Assembly: GCF_028769735.1 (NCBI RefSeq)
Contig: NC_088170.1
Coordinates: forward strand, 48,331,585-48,395,584
Reading direction: 5' to 3'
From: Zonotrichia leucophrys gambelii
Taxonomy: Eukaryota; Chordata; Aves; Passeriformes; Passerellidae
Length of the DNA: 64,000 nt
In this document: one piece after another, positions 49,701 through 55,495 of the stretch
Numbering within the stretch: the stretch's first letter is position 1
How the letters are laid out: each line of letters opens with the position of its first letter
The notes under the pieces: generated by a model
Told to the model about the DNA's origin: nothing
Database searches by the model: none
The model's input: the letters and a program-made list of their open reading frames with translations, nothing else
Position numbers and translations under genes: made by a program

Positions 49701-52141
49701 AAGCAGATGACATCTGAGAGTGAGAAGTTTGTATATGGTAAGCCTTACAGTCCTTTGTGCACCTCCTTAATTTTTCTACACACTGGTATATTTTTATGCC
49801 TTGTTTTTTGTGATCAAATGAAAATTTTATTCATAGAGTTCTTTTGAGGTGATTATATTCACAGATATCAAGTCCCCCCCAGAATAAGAGTTCACTCTGA
49901 GTCTGTTTAAAGTTCAGTAACACCCAGAGAAAATAAACACAGCTGTACACAGACTTCATTATTTAGATTGGGACAGTGAACCAATTCCAAACACGAAGAC
50001 AGAGGCATCACACATTTAGAGAAGGAGGAACCACTTTTGGAGCAGGGGCAGCAGCTGGCTTGTATTTAGGTTACATTTGCCTAGGCTGGTTTTCTTCCTT
50101 GCACTGTGTCACGCTACTTTGATGAACATTTTCCGAAGTCCCTCAAAATTCCTTCATTACCCTCTTCAACAGAAGGATTTGAGATGAAGAACAGACAGAA
50201 AAATGTGGAATGGAGAGAAGGTAAAACACTGAATGAAATGTTTGTGAATGCATGGAGATGTCTGAGAGATACATCATCTGTTTCCACAAACACAAGGAGT
50301 TTAAAAGTGTCTTGCACAAATAGCATTTCTAATGGAGATTAGAAGAGGAAGGTGTACTTCAGTAGACAGTCATGCACACAGCTGCTCAACACCACGTAGT
50401 TTGTTTTCAAATCCTTAAAATTATGATTTAAAGAAAAAAAAGCTGATGTATTCCTCTAGAAAGCAAAAGAAAAAAGTATCCTTTCCTGTACAAAGAGATT
50501 TACAGATACAGACTTTGGTAAAAAAAAAAAGACAAAAAAGGGACAAAATGTGAATTTACATATTAATATACTGATATATTCTTAATATGTGAGCCCATCT
50601 TAGGTGCATGTATCTGTCCCTATAATAAAAGCCACAGATAAATGAAGAATTTAGGTACAAGAAGAGACTTGTGGCCATGCACTGAAACAAGAAACTAATT
50701 CCACTATCCTGGCAGATGCATCAGGGTTTCTCCCAAAATCCTTTCTCAGTCAGAACAAGTAAGCTTGCTTGCCCTTTCCTATTTTTATATTTACTGAAAA
50801 AGCTTAAGAGAAAAAAAAAAAATTAATACTTTAGAGTACTTTGAAACAAGTGTGAGGAACATATAATAGTTCATTCCACATTAAACTGTTTGAAGACTTA
50901 CATATCATACTGATATCCTTTTTTATATAATCTGTTTTCCTGAAGTCTTAACAGAGAAATGATGCTTAAACTAAACAAAAAACAGAGCTAAAGTAACAAC
51001 AAAATGTTTGCTGGTTTAATTTAAGCAACTTCCAGCACTTTCACATGTTTTTTCCCAAAGAGCAATCATTACAAAAATCAATTTTACATCAATTGTCTTA
51101 GCCTGTTTGTTGTTTGGGGTTTTTAAGTCAACGTAAAACTGTCACCAAAAACCTGTCTCACAGCAGTAGATATTCTATCCATCTTATATGAAGTGAAGAT
51201 GACTAAACACATAGAGAACATTTTTTTTCTATTTACTCAAAAATACTTTGTGTAATTAGTACTTTACACAACTGTTTCATCTCTTTCCTCTCAGAAACTC
51301 CTCCCCAGCATATGCATATTTAGCTGTGTTTAAGAAATGTATGGCTTACATACTGGTGAAATACATGCCACCAACCAATCATTCACTTTCAAAATGACAC
51401 TGTTTTATCTTCAATCTGGCACTTTTTTCTGCAATGTAATTGTTCCAAAATTATTTTCTTTTTACAGTAAATGTTCTTAATATGCAAAAAAGTATTTTTA
51501 GAGGCATAAAACATTTTTGCTGATTTATAAAATAGAGCCACCTAATATAAAAATAAAATAAATTATTTACTTTATTCAGGTTAGAATGAGAATAAGTTCT
51601 TAAGGCTTCAACAGTATTGGTTTAAAAATATCTTGTGATGATGCTCAGTTCACACTGAGCTATCTACTTACATATCCACTGTATCAACTTGTACCAGTTA
51701 TATTTAATTTTTTTCCATAAATAGAGCTAAAATCACAGAACAAATGAAGAGTACATACAAAATATCACCAGAGCACCAGCATCTCACCCTATATGAAAAT
51801 TAAGTGGCAACATTTTAACACTTGTGATGTTAATCAAGAAAAAGATGCAAATGAAAAATGTGACAAGAAAGAATAAAGCAGGAGAGGGAGAAGGGAAAAA
51901 GTCAATAGCAGGATACCTTCTTTTGTCTGTTTTCAGCAGCAGCCAACTGAGCTGACATTCTTTCTTGCATTTTCCTGCAGTGAGCCATTACAGCTTCCAA
52001 AATGGACAGAGGGTTCATGCATATTGGCTTCTTTTCTTTATCACCAGCACCTGCCTCAAAGTCTCTCTGAAGAGCCAGAAATGGGTCGCTCAGATTGAAC
52101 CTTCCGTATCGCTCCTGGATAAAAACCTCTTTGCGCCGGGC
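4549..52141 (-). CDS. CTTNBP2: CTTNBP2, cortactin-binding protein 2 (exon 2 to stop, 21 exons)
   Basis: A spliced gene on the minus strand. Joining the 21 exons listed below gives 4,542 nt (1,514 codons) before the last exon, with every junction in phase and every intron GT-AG. The domain order matches vertebrate CTTNBP2: an N-terminal CortBP2 coiled coil (residues 1 to about 225, counted from the first codon in the window), a Ser/Pro-rich linker with cortactin SH3-type motifs (about 477-489 and 542-555), ankyrin repeats (about 640-890), a degenerate AAA+ region (about 900-1285) and a basic Ser-rich tail. With the family frame in the last exon the total is about 1,595 residues, which fits the roughly 1,660-residue mammalian protein once the missing exon 1 is added. 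In the family the protein is neuronal, binds cortactin and striatin/PP2A complexes and acts in dendritic spines; this is family knowledge. Odd feature: a one-base frame disruption in the last exon. Confidence 0.96.
4796..6469 (-). other. CTTNBP2: CTTNBP2 last intron (contains a SINE)
   Basis: 1.7 kb intron; holds the tRNA-Ile-like SINE at 5306-5453. Otherwise AT-rich sequence without recognisable features. Confidence 0.9.
5306..5453 (+). repeat. tRNA-Ile-derived SINE with CR1-like tail (TguSINE1-like)
   Basis: The 5' part resembles a tRNA-Ile: an A-box-like TGGCTCAGCCGGTCAGAG, an anticodon arm with GAT in the loop, and a B-box-like GGGTTCAGTCC. A GACCC/GGGTC pair (5306-5310 with 5378-5382) could close the acceptor stem, with about four extra bases beside it. 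It continues into a degenerate CR1-type 3' end (GATGGACTTGA...CCTTGTGG...CCTTC...ATTCTG). Such tRNA-Ile/CR1 composites are known from songbirds as TguSINE1. The stem and box changes make a working tRNA unlikely. Edges are approximate. Confidence 0.7.
6470..6571 (-). CDS. CTTNBP2: CTTNBP2 exon (penultimate)
   Basis: 102 nt, phase 0 to phase 0, residues 1481-1514. Reads [20 protein letters not shown] then [14 protein letters not shown]. Only IADS and the general Ser/Asn composition match the mammalian tail closely, so this is a fast-evolving segment. Acceptor TCTTTAG, donor AAG|GTAGGT. Confidence 0.9.
6572..8612 (-). other. CTTNBP2: CTTNBP2 intron (contains a CR1 end)
   Basis: 2.0 kb intron. 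Apart from the CR1 3' fragment at 8205-8366 I see nothing recognisable in it. Confidence 0.9.
8205..8366 (+). mobile_element. CR1 LINE 3'-end fragment
   Basis: Matches the 3' end of avian CR1: CTCAGGGAAGTGGTCACTG, then TTAGACAATGCTCTTGG, then GGTGTTGGATTCAATGATCC, TGTCCCTTCCAACTCAGG and an ATTCTATG-type end. Short, 5'-truncated and diverged; no coding capacity. Confidence 0.85.
8613..8745 (-). CDS. CTTNBP2: CTTNBP2 exon
   Basis: 133 nt, residues 1436-1480. Reads [20 protein letters not shown] then [20 protein letters not shown] and DISK. The acidic-serine stretch [24 protein letters not shown] is highly conserved in the family. Acceptor AATCAG, donor AAG|GTAAAC. Confidence 0.95.
8746..9632 (-). 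other. CTTNBP2: CTTNBP2 intron, nothing else seen
   Basis: 887 bp of AT-rich sequence between two coding exons; no repeat or ORF that I can support. Confidence 0.9.
9633..9693 (-). CDS. CTTNBP2: CTTNBP2 exon: 61-nt small exon
   Basis: 61 nt, residues 1416-1435 plus two bases. Reads [20 protein letters not shown] and continues into Lys at the next junction. Acceptor TGTGCAG, donor ACAAA|GTGAGT. Support is phase closure on both sides plus similarity to the mammalian stretch at the same place. It is the shortest coding exon in the window. Confidence 0.88.
9694..11475 (-). other. CTTNBP2: CTTNBP2 intron (contains a GT microsatellite)
   Basis: 1.8 kb; includes the (TG)n run at 10379-10407 and an AT-rich TATATATC-type stretch near 10580-10640. 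No other recognisable feature. Confidence 0.9.
10379..10407 (+). repeat. (TG)n microsatellite
   Basis: About ten TG units with an ATGTC interruption at the right end; likely length-polymorphic. Confidence 0.95.
11476..11661 (-). CDS. CTTNBP2: CTTNBP2 exon: basic Ser-rich tail
   Basis: 186 nt, residues 1354-1415. It reads [20 protein letters not shown] then [20 protein letters not shown] and [20 protein letters not shown]. The intron before it is 228 bp. Acceptor TTTCAG, donor GAAG|GTAAAT. The frame is set by phase with both neighbours and by similarity to the mammalian tail; it does not begin with a Met, so an open-frame scan misses it. Confidence 0.93.
11890..12095 (-). CDS. CTTNBP2: CTTNBP2 exon
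   Basis: 206 nt, residues 1285-1353. The first base completes Lys, then [40 protein letters not shown] and [20 protein letters not shown], ending GCPLPRP. Acceptor CCACAG, donor CCAG|GTAAGA. A predicted helical stretch followed by a basic linker; it closes the folded region before the Ser-rich tail. Confidence 0.96.
12096..15534 (-). other. CTTNBP2: CTTNBP2 intron with a possible conserved noncoding block
   Basis: 3.4 kb. The block around 13985-14290 is rich in homeodomain-type TAAT motifs and is described separately. The rest is AT-rich and unremarkable. Confidence 0.9.
13985..14290. promoter_or_regulatory. candidate intronic enhancer or conserved noncoding element
   Basis: A block with homeobox-like sites (GGTTAATTAGAC, CTGCTAATTGAA, TTTTAATTGTTTATTAG) and AATCAATCAG, without any repeat signature or open frame. 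This composition is typical of deeply conserved neural enhancers, but conservation cannot be judged from one sequence. Confidence 0.25.
15535..15713 (-). CDS. CTTNBP2: CTTNBP2 exon
   Basis: 179 nt, residues 1226-1284 plus two bases. Reads [20 protein letters not shown] then [20 protein letters not shown] and [19 protein letters not shown]. Conserved cysteines and tryptophans match the family. Acceptor CTCTGCAG, donor CAA|GTAAGA. The open frame extends upstream of the acceptor into intron sequence that is not family-like. Confidence 0.96.
15714..18083 (-). other. CTTNBP2: CTTNBP2 intron with a short tandem duplication
   Basis: 2.4 kb; holds the imperfect 29-bp tandem duplication at 16652-16704. 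No other recognisable feature. Confidence 0.9.
16652..16704. repeat. imperfect two-copy tandem repeat, 29-bp period
   Basis: The stretch ATTTGAGTTTACATAC followed by GGCAC or AGCAC occurs twice, 29 bp apart, with two mismatches in the first 22 bases. Confidence 0.85.
18084..18271 (-). CDS. CTTNBP2: CTTNBP2 exon: AAA+-like lid/sensor segment
   Basis: 188 nt, residues 1163-1225. Reads [20 protein letters not shown], then [20 protein letters not shown] and [14 protein letters not shown]. The strand FLLGTIAK is at the sensor-1 position, and HFRWV...EPMxGLLxRxLRRK is shared with neuron navigators (NAV1-3), where the same stretch follows the AAA+ core. Acceptor TTTTTAG, donor AAG|GTAAGA. Confidence 0.96.
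18548..18700 (-). CDS. CTTNBP2: CTTNBP2 exon: degenerate Walker B position
   Basis: 153 nt, residues 1112-1162 plus one base. Reads [20 protein letters not shown] then [27 protein letters not shown] occupies the Walker B strand; the usual hhhhDE is ILEN, so the Asp-Glu pair is not preserved. Neuron navigators have a closely similar strand and following SxLGE/SxLSE helix. Acceptor ATTTCAG, donor AGAG|GTATTT. Confidence 0.95.
18701..20460 (-). other. CTTNBP2: CTTNBP2 intron, unassigned GC-richer block
   Basis: 1.8 kb. Positions about 19560-20160 are richer in G+C than the rest and may be an old repeat; I cannot name it. A poly-T run lies at 20384-20397, upstream (plus strand) of the next exon's donor. 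Confidence 0.85.
20461..20560 (-). CDS. CTTNBP2: CTTNBP2 exon
   Basis: 100 nt, residues 1079-1111 plus one base. Reads [20 protein letters not shown] then [13 protein letters not shown]. Acceptor TTCAACACAG, donor AATG|GTAAGG. The first residues (QKQ) differ from the mammalian HRQ, but the remainder aligns well with the remembered family sequence. Confidence 0.94.
20644..20730 (-). CDS. CTTNBP2: CTTNBP2 exon: degenerate Walker A position
   Basis: 87 nt, phase 0 to phase 0, residues 1050-1078. Reads [20 protein letters not shown] then [17 protein letters not shown] sits where AAA+ proteins have the P-loop GxxGxGK(S/T); the Lys and Ser/Thr are replaced by Leu and Gln. Acceptor CTGTAG, donor AAG|GTATTT. 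The following intron is only 83 bp. Confidence 0.95.
20731..21833 (-). other. CTTNBP2: CTTNBP2 intron, nothing else seen
   Basis: 1.1 kb AT-rich intron without recognisable repeats. Confidence 0.9.
21834..21913 (-). CDS. CTTNBP2: CTTNBP2 exon
   Basis: 80 nt, residues 1023-1049. Reads [20 protein letters not shown] then QNYLRL, ending at the donor CTG|GTCAGT. The acceptor is TTTAAAG, a weak polypyrimidine context, chosen because it completes the glycine of FGPHEGC. The open frame runs further in both directions but that sequence is not family-like. Confidence 0.93.
21914..22349 (-). other. CTTNBP2: CTTNBP2 intron, nothing else seen
   Basis: 436 bp between two short exons of the AAA+-like region; no feature seen. 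Confidence 0.88.
22350..22445 (-). CDS. CTTNBP2: CTTNBP2 exon: short exon before the AAA+-like core
   Basis: 96 nt (2 bases + 31 codons + 1 base), residues 991-1022. Reads [20 protein letters not shown] then AEHITVFLF. It follows a poly-T tract and AACAG acceptor; donor TTTG|GTAATT. Both flanking junctions close in phase (L-G-N on one side, F-G-P on the other), which is the main support for such a short exon. Confidence 0.92.
22737..22759 (+). repeat. short (GGAA)n microsatellite
   Basis: About five GGAA/AAGG units in a purine-rich stretch. Confidence 0.85.
22988..23482 (-). mobile_element. CR1 LINE 3' fragment, about 0.5 kb
   Basis: The reverse complement of a CR1 3' half. On the plus strand it begins CCACAGAATATCCTGAGTTG (the element's 3' end) and continues through GAGCCTGTTCCAGTGCCCAA, CTTCTTTCTAATATCCAACC and CAGTCTCCTCTTCTCCAGGC. 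Minus-strand translation shows pieces of the RT C-terminus ([20 protein letters not shown]) broken by frameshifts. It lies in the same orientation as CTTNBP2, about 290 bp from a coding exon. Confidence 0.95.
23769..24035 (-). CDS. CTTNBP2: CTTNBP2 exon: link from ankyrin stack to AAA+-like region
   Basis: 267 nt, residues 902-990. Starts [20 protein letters not shown] and includes [20 protein letters not shown] and [13 protein letters not shown], all family-typical. The donor CTAG|GTATCA is chosen over the longer open frame because the next exon then restores [11 protein letters not shown]. Acceptor CAACAG. In neuron navigators a similar Ser-Ile-rich stretch precedes the AAA+ core. Confidence 0.94.
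24036..26400 (-). other. CTTNBP2: CTTNBP2 intron, unassigned GC-richer block
   Basis: 2.4 kb. Positions about 24940-25330 are compositionally distinct and contain two AGGTAGAGAAT(A/G) motifs about 120 bp apart; possibly an old mobile element, not identified. Confidence 0.85.
26401..26518 (-). CDS. CTTNBP2: CTTNBP2 exon: last ankyrin repeat
   Basis: 118 nt, residues 863-901 plus one base. Reads [20 protein letters not shown] then [18 protein letters not shown], the terminal ankyrin unit with the D-A-T-x-D-C capping pattern. Acceptor TTTGCAG, donor TTAA|GTAAGT (a strong donor). Confidence 0.95.
26519..29610 (-). other. CTTNBP2: CTTNBP2 intron, nothing else seen
   Basis: 3.1 kb AT-rich intron; no exon, repeat or conserved-looking block that I can support. 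Confidence 0.88.
29611..29865 (-). CDS. CTTNBP2: CTTNBP2 exon: ankyrin repeats with acidic spacer
   Basis: 255 nt, phase 0 to phase 0, residues 778-862. Starts [20 protein letters not shown] and ends [15 protein letters not shown], two ankyrin units. Between them lies an acidic, poorly conserved spacer of about 35 residues ([20 protein letters not shown]) that interrupts the ankyrin stack, as in mammalian CTTNBP2. Acceptor TTTTAG, donor AAG|GTTAGT. Confidence 0.96.
29866..30908 (-). other. CTTNBP2: CTTNBP2 intron, nothing else seen
   Basis: 1.0 kb; no recognisable feature besides the splice sites. Confidence 0.9.
30909..31059 (-). CDS. CTTNBP2: CTTNBP2 exon: ankyrin repeats
   Basis: 151 nt; the first base completes the lysine of GHVK, then 50 codons to residue 777. 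Reads [20 protein letters not shown] followed by [20 protein letters not shown], two linked ankyrin helices with the TPL turn. Acceptor CTGTAG, donor AGT|GTAAGT. Confidence 0.96.
31060..33516 (-). other. CTTNBP2: CTTNBP2 intron with a small hairpin
   Basis: 2.5 kb. A perfect 8-bp inverted repeat (GTACCTAC/GTAGGTAC, 6-nt loop) lies at 31507-31528 within a slightly GC-richer block at 31440-31770. Confidence 0.88.
33517..33616 (-). CDS. CTTNBP2: CTTNBP2 exon: ankyrin repeat
   Basis: 100 nt, residues 694-726 plus two bases of the next codon. It reads [20 protein letters not shown] then [12 protein letters not shown], a textbook helix-turn-helix ankyrin unit with the TPL turn. Acceptor TTTATAG, donor CAA|GTAAGT. 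Too short to stand out as an open frame; found by phase and similarity. Confidence 0.95.
36750..36811 (+). mobile_element. CR1 LINE 3'-terminal fragment
   Basis: Short match to the CR1 3' end: TTATGGTTAGACTGAACTAT, then AAGGGTCTTTTCCAATCTAA, ending GATTCTATGAGG. Very 5'-truncated and diverged. Confidence 0.75.
37089..37130 (+). repeat. (AT)n microsatellite with an ACAC interruption
   Basis: Run of AT dinucleotides interrupted by TACACACA, then ATATATTATATAAT. Confidence 0.95.
39093..39296 (-). CDS. CTTNBP2: CTTNBP2 exon: first ankyrin repeats
   Basis: 204 nt, enters and leaves with one base of a split codon; residues 626-693. The acceptor CACAG completes the glycine of VTASG, followed by WSSSLTPLL. 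Ankyrin consensus pieces are visible: [20 protein letters not shown] then [16 protein letters not shown]. The donor ACAG|GTAAAT joins in phase to the next exon, which supplies the Asp of NGHTDC. Confidence 0.96.
45245..45250 (-). terminator. candidate intronic polyadenylation signal ATTAAA (short isoform)
   Basis: The common variant hexamer ATTAAA on the gene's strand, about 190 nt after the stop (45443-45441) that ends the open frame running through the donor of the large exon. It would fit an mRNA ending inside this intron. Chance occurrence is possible. Confidence 0.25.
45441..45529 (-). CDS. CTTNBP2: possible alternative C-terminus of a short CTTNBP2 isoform
   Basis: The open frame of the large exon continues past its GT donor for about 29 codons, beginning [15 protein letters not shown] and ending in a hydrophobic stretch ([14 protein letters not shown]) before TAA. 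An mRNA that keeps this intron and is polyadenylated inside it would give a protein of about 655 residues including exon 1, without ankyrin or AAA+-like regions. Mammals have a short neuronal CTTNBP2 form of about 630-650 residues. Whether that form ends this way is inference. Confidence 0.4.
45530..47180 (-). CDS. CTTNBP2: CTTNBP2 large exon (probably exon 3): coiled coil and proline-rich cortactin-binding linker
   Basis: 1,651 nt (550 codons plus one base), residues 76-625. It starts [18 protein letters not shown] after a TTACAG acceptor and ends VTASG split by the donor G|GTAAAG. The first 150 residues are a charged heptad-type coiled coil ([20 protein letters not shown] and onwards). The rest is low-complexity Ser/Thr/Pro/Asn sequence. 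[12 protein letters not shown] (plus-strand 45942-45977) and [12 protein letters not shown] (about 45738-45780) are class-II-like SH3 ligands, the known type of cortactin contact in this family. The reading frame stays open 87 nt past the donor (see findings). Confidence 0.97.
47181..51916 (-). other. CTTNBP2: CTTNBP2 intron (contains a CR1 end)
   Basis: 4.7 kb; holds the CR1 fragment at 48108-48205. No other feature that I can support. Confidence 0.9.
48108..48205 (-). mobile_element. CR1 LINE 3'-end fragment
   Basis: Reverse complement of a CR1 3' end: ACTTATAGAATGGTTTAGAT, TTGGAAGGGGACCTTGAAG, then CCACAGGCAGGCACACCTTC and CAGGCTGCTCAGAGCCCC. Short, diverged, 5'-truncated. Confidence 0.85.
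51917..52141 (-). CDS. CTTNBP2: CTTNBP2 exon (probably exon 2): CortBP2 domain, coiled-coil start
   Basis: 225 nt, phase 0 at both ends, residues 1-75 in window numbering. It starts after a TTAG acceptor and reads [15 protein letters not shown], and it ends NRQKK before a GTATCC donor. It holds the family-typical stretches [20 protein letters not shown] and [18 protein letters not shown]. This is the N-terminal CortBP2 domain, which in the family mediates self-association through a coiled coil. The exon before it, carrying the start codon and about 65-70 residues, is not in the window. Confidence 0.95.
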
Positions 52142-52438
52142 CTAACAGGAAAAAAAAAGGCAAAATAAACAGAGAAATAAAATGCATTCTTTGAAGTACA
52201 TTCACACATAGAAGAAACTTACACTACAGGAAAAGCAATATACATCATTTAAAGTTTTAAAATATTTTCTTTAGGTATTCATGTACAACCTCTAAAAGAA
52301 AAATATGCCTCAAAAAATCAGAAAAACACCCACAGTGCAGAGAAACATTGTCAAGAAAGAGAAATCATCCAAAAATAGGGAAAAACATTTCTCTGCAACT
52401 TTGTTCAAATTCTGTTTTGAACAATAAGCAAAAGAACA

Positions 52439-52454
52439 AAAAAAAAAAAAAAAG
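52439..52454 (+). repeat. poly-A run
   Basis: Sixteen consecutive A after a more mixed A-rich stretch; no retroposed sequence recognised to its left. Confidence 0.95.
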
Positions 52455-55234
52455 GAAGAATAAAGTTCTGATGTACAAAAGAGGAGAAAGAGACCAAATA
52501 CTTACTCAATGGGTTAGCACATCATTTGGAAAGCTTGAAGTTAAAATTTTAACATATGAAAAGTTCATGAATGATAACACACATTTCAGGGCATGAGAAA
52601 ACAAAGAGGAACGTAAGAACTATGTTAGAAAAACCCCTCAAAGGCTAACTACAAATTACCTTAGTGAATACCCAGCTTTTTTCTATATATTGTCAACAAA
52701 ATTGAAATGTTCTCTTAAATGAGAATTTGTCCGGAAAAGAAACAAGTGGGCCTACATATTTTGATGCTTGAAATATGCCTAGTTTGTTTTTCATTGTGAT
52801 ATTATAAATGGAAAATCTTTTTAATAAAGACCAGGTCTTTGGAACATAACTTCAGAAAAAGCTGACAGAGTTCACTCAGCCCTAAAGTCTAGTTTGGTTT
52901 ACAAGGTCAGGTAGTGACTGATTGAAGGGATAAAAATAATAGATAGAATCTAGTTATTTTTTATAAAGTGTTTTCCAAGTAACCTCCAATTAGTCTAATC
53001 ATTTCAGTATTTTAACCCCTAATTTATAACTTATATAATAAAAAAGTTAGTTCCAAAGGTAATATTACAGGACTAGGAGGCGGGAGTGTATTTGTAATTT
53101 GTGGCTCCACAGGATGAAGTTACAGGACAGTATGTAGCTTAGGAATTCAACCTGCATGGAAAGGAAACCATCAAAACCAAAAGCCTTACCATAAATGGAT
53201 TACATTGCTAATCAGCCAAGCAAAATGATAAATCCAAGCAGATTAAGAATTTAAATAGAGAGGGATTCACAGTCCATATATAAATTATCAACAACTTAAA
53301 AGCCACTTAGTTTATATAAAGTGACATGTCAAAGTAAAGGAAAAAATAGATGTAGCATATCTACTGTAAGTCCAAAAAGAAGACCACCAAGAGCCCTCAT
53401 TGTTAAATCCAAAGAAAAAGCCAAGATGATTAACTGACCTTGGAGGCAAAGGTATAACCTGTGCCTTTAGAGAAAGAGATTGCCAGCCAGTGAAATGATG
53501 TGTATTTTCAATTTTTCTCTATTACCCATGGCTAGCTGTCCTCTTGGCACATACTAAATGCATGTAATATGAATATATTATTTGAAATGTTTTCTAACAT
53601 GCACAGCAATTAATAGAGCAGGGCAAAAACCAGAGTGTGCACCTGCCAAAATAGCATGATGACCAGGTTCAGATTCATTAATCAAGAAAAAGATGAAAAT
53701 ATATAGTAGGAATAAGCTCCATCTGAATGAAAATCAAAACCAGAATTAAAGTGGCTATGGGAGAATGTGGAAGGTAAACCCTGTAGAAAAACCAATAGGT
53801 CTCCCATGGTTTGGGCTGACTGACTGGCTGAAGCTATGACTGCTTAACCCCAAGCACAGGGGAAAACAGACTGGCAGCTCTCAAACCACAGACAGCAAAG
53901 TCATCTAAAGATGCTTCCAACTCAACGGGGAACGAAATGTATGTTCAAACAAATGCTTCCATGTCTTTATACAAGGACTATAAATATACAATACAATAAT
54001 TGGGTGATTTCATGGGATGAAAATACATGATTTATAAAGAAGGTAGTAGAATAAAAGACAAAGCAGAAACTTGGTACAAAGGGAGATGATGAGTATTTTC
54101 ATAAAACTTAGGCACAAAGTGAGAGAAAGACAAGCTAGGCCTGAGGTTTTCTACAGGATTCCTCTAGCCTCTAAGTAATACTTCTGTCCCTTTGCAAATC
54201 ACTAAAGTACATGGGAGAAATAGAGATGTTAGAATCAGATTTTTTTCTCTTATATTCTTTCTTTACTGAATTTCAAGTCATAAGAGTTACTAGCAATATC
54301 ACAACATCTATTTTTCAAGAAAGTCATTATCTGTGGAATATAGAGTCTAAAAATCATACTCCTTTAAAAAAGTGTCTCTGTAATTTGGTGGTTGTGTTAA
54401 AGCAGCATTAGCAGTGTCTCATATATAACTTCAATTGCACAGCAATATATAGAGAAAATAACATTCAAACTATTTATTTGTGAATAATTACCTGCATTAA
54501 TTTTCAAACACAACAATTTCAAAAATAGAATATGCACCCACTATAGGAGGTAATCAGGACTACTGTACTGTGAAAGGTGCTATATGAATTTATAAACCAT
54601 CAGGTTCAGTTTTCTGCACAGACTCATTTGCTCAGCAATGAACCTTTTAATAGAAGGACTGAGATTGGAAGTATTTAGAAGCATGACAAGATGTCCATGG
54701 GAAAGGATACCCTTTTCAGCCTATGTCAGTGGTATGCAAAATCATGACTTAAGATTTGAGGCAAACCCTCCAACAGGTAACTGCTAATCACAAGTCACAG
54801 TAGGCGTAAAAAAATCAAAATACATAAAACTAAGAGAAAAACCCTTCAAACAATTAATGCATGAAATTCTCTATGGCAATAGAGCAAAAGATTAAACTTA
54901 CAACAGCTTTTTAATTCAGTCAGTAAGAACATCATATTTATATAGAACTTTTAAATCTTTACAAAAGATCTGAAACATTAAATAAGGAGACTAAAATAAA
55001 GCTACTACTTTAAAAAAATAAACTTCAAAGTTCCAAAGTTTTTTTATGGATGATCTGTAACATTATGTTAGATCAAGGATGGACTACCAAAAAAATAGAT
55101 CTGAAAAGTATCTTCAATGTTTTAATTTTGATCATTTCAAAAACAATCACAACATAGCTTCTCTTCAAGGAAGAGCTCAGTAGGAAGTAGGACTTTTCAG
55201 TGTGAAACAGAGACAATCAGGCAGAAAGGTGCTT

Positions 55235-55495
55235 GAGGTCTGCAGGCTGACAGGACAAGAGTTACTCGTCCCACGATCTAACGAGGGAAATTTGACTTGG
55301 ACACAAATTATTTTCACTGAGAGCAGCTAAACACCAGAACATGCTGCCCAAGGGAAACACGTAACTTCTATCATTGGAAGATGTTCCAAGATAGATTGGA
55401 TAAAGCCAAATGCAACTCAATCCATGTTTGACCTTACTCCTTCTTTAAGAAGATTGGACTGAACAATCTCTCCAGGTGCCTTTACACCCTACATT
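55235..55495 (+). mobile_element. old diverged CR1-like 3' fragment
   Basis: Resembles the last part of CR1 despite many changes: GACAGGACAAGAGTTA, TTATTTTCACTGAGAG, ACACCAGAACATGCTGCCCA, then ATTGGACTGAACAATCTCTC followed by a CAGGTGCCTTTACACCCTA tail. No octamer end is left. Likely an older subfamily; edges are uncertain. Confidence 0.6.

Noticed and set aside
55235..55495. endogenous retrovirus LTR
   Set aside because: The order of short matches fits a diverged CR1 3' end better; no TG/CA edges or promoter boxes.
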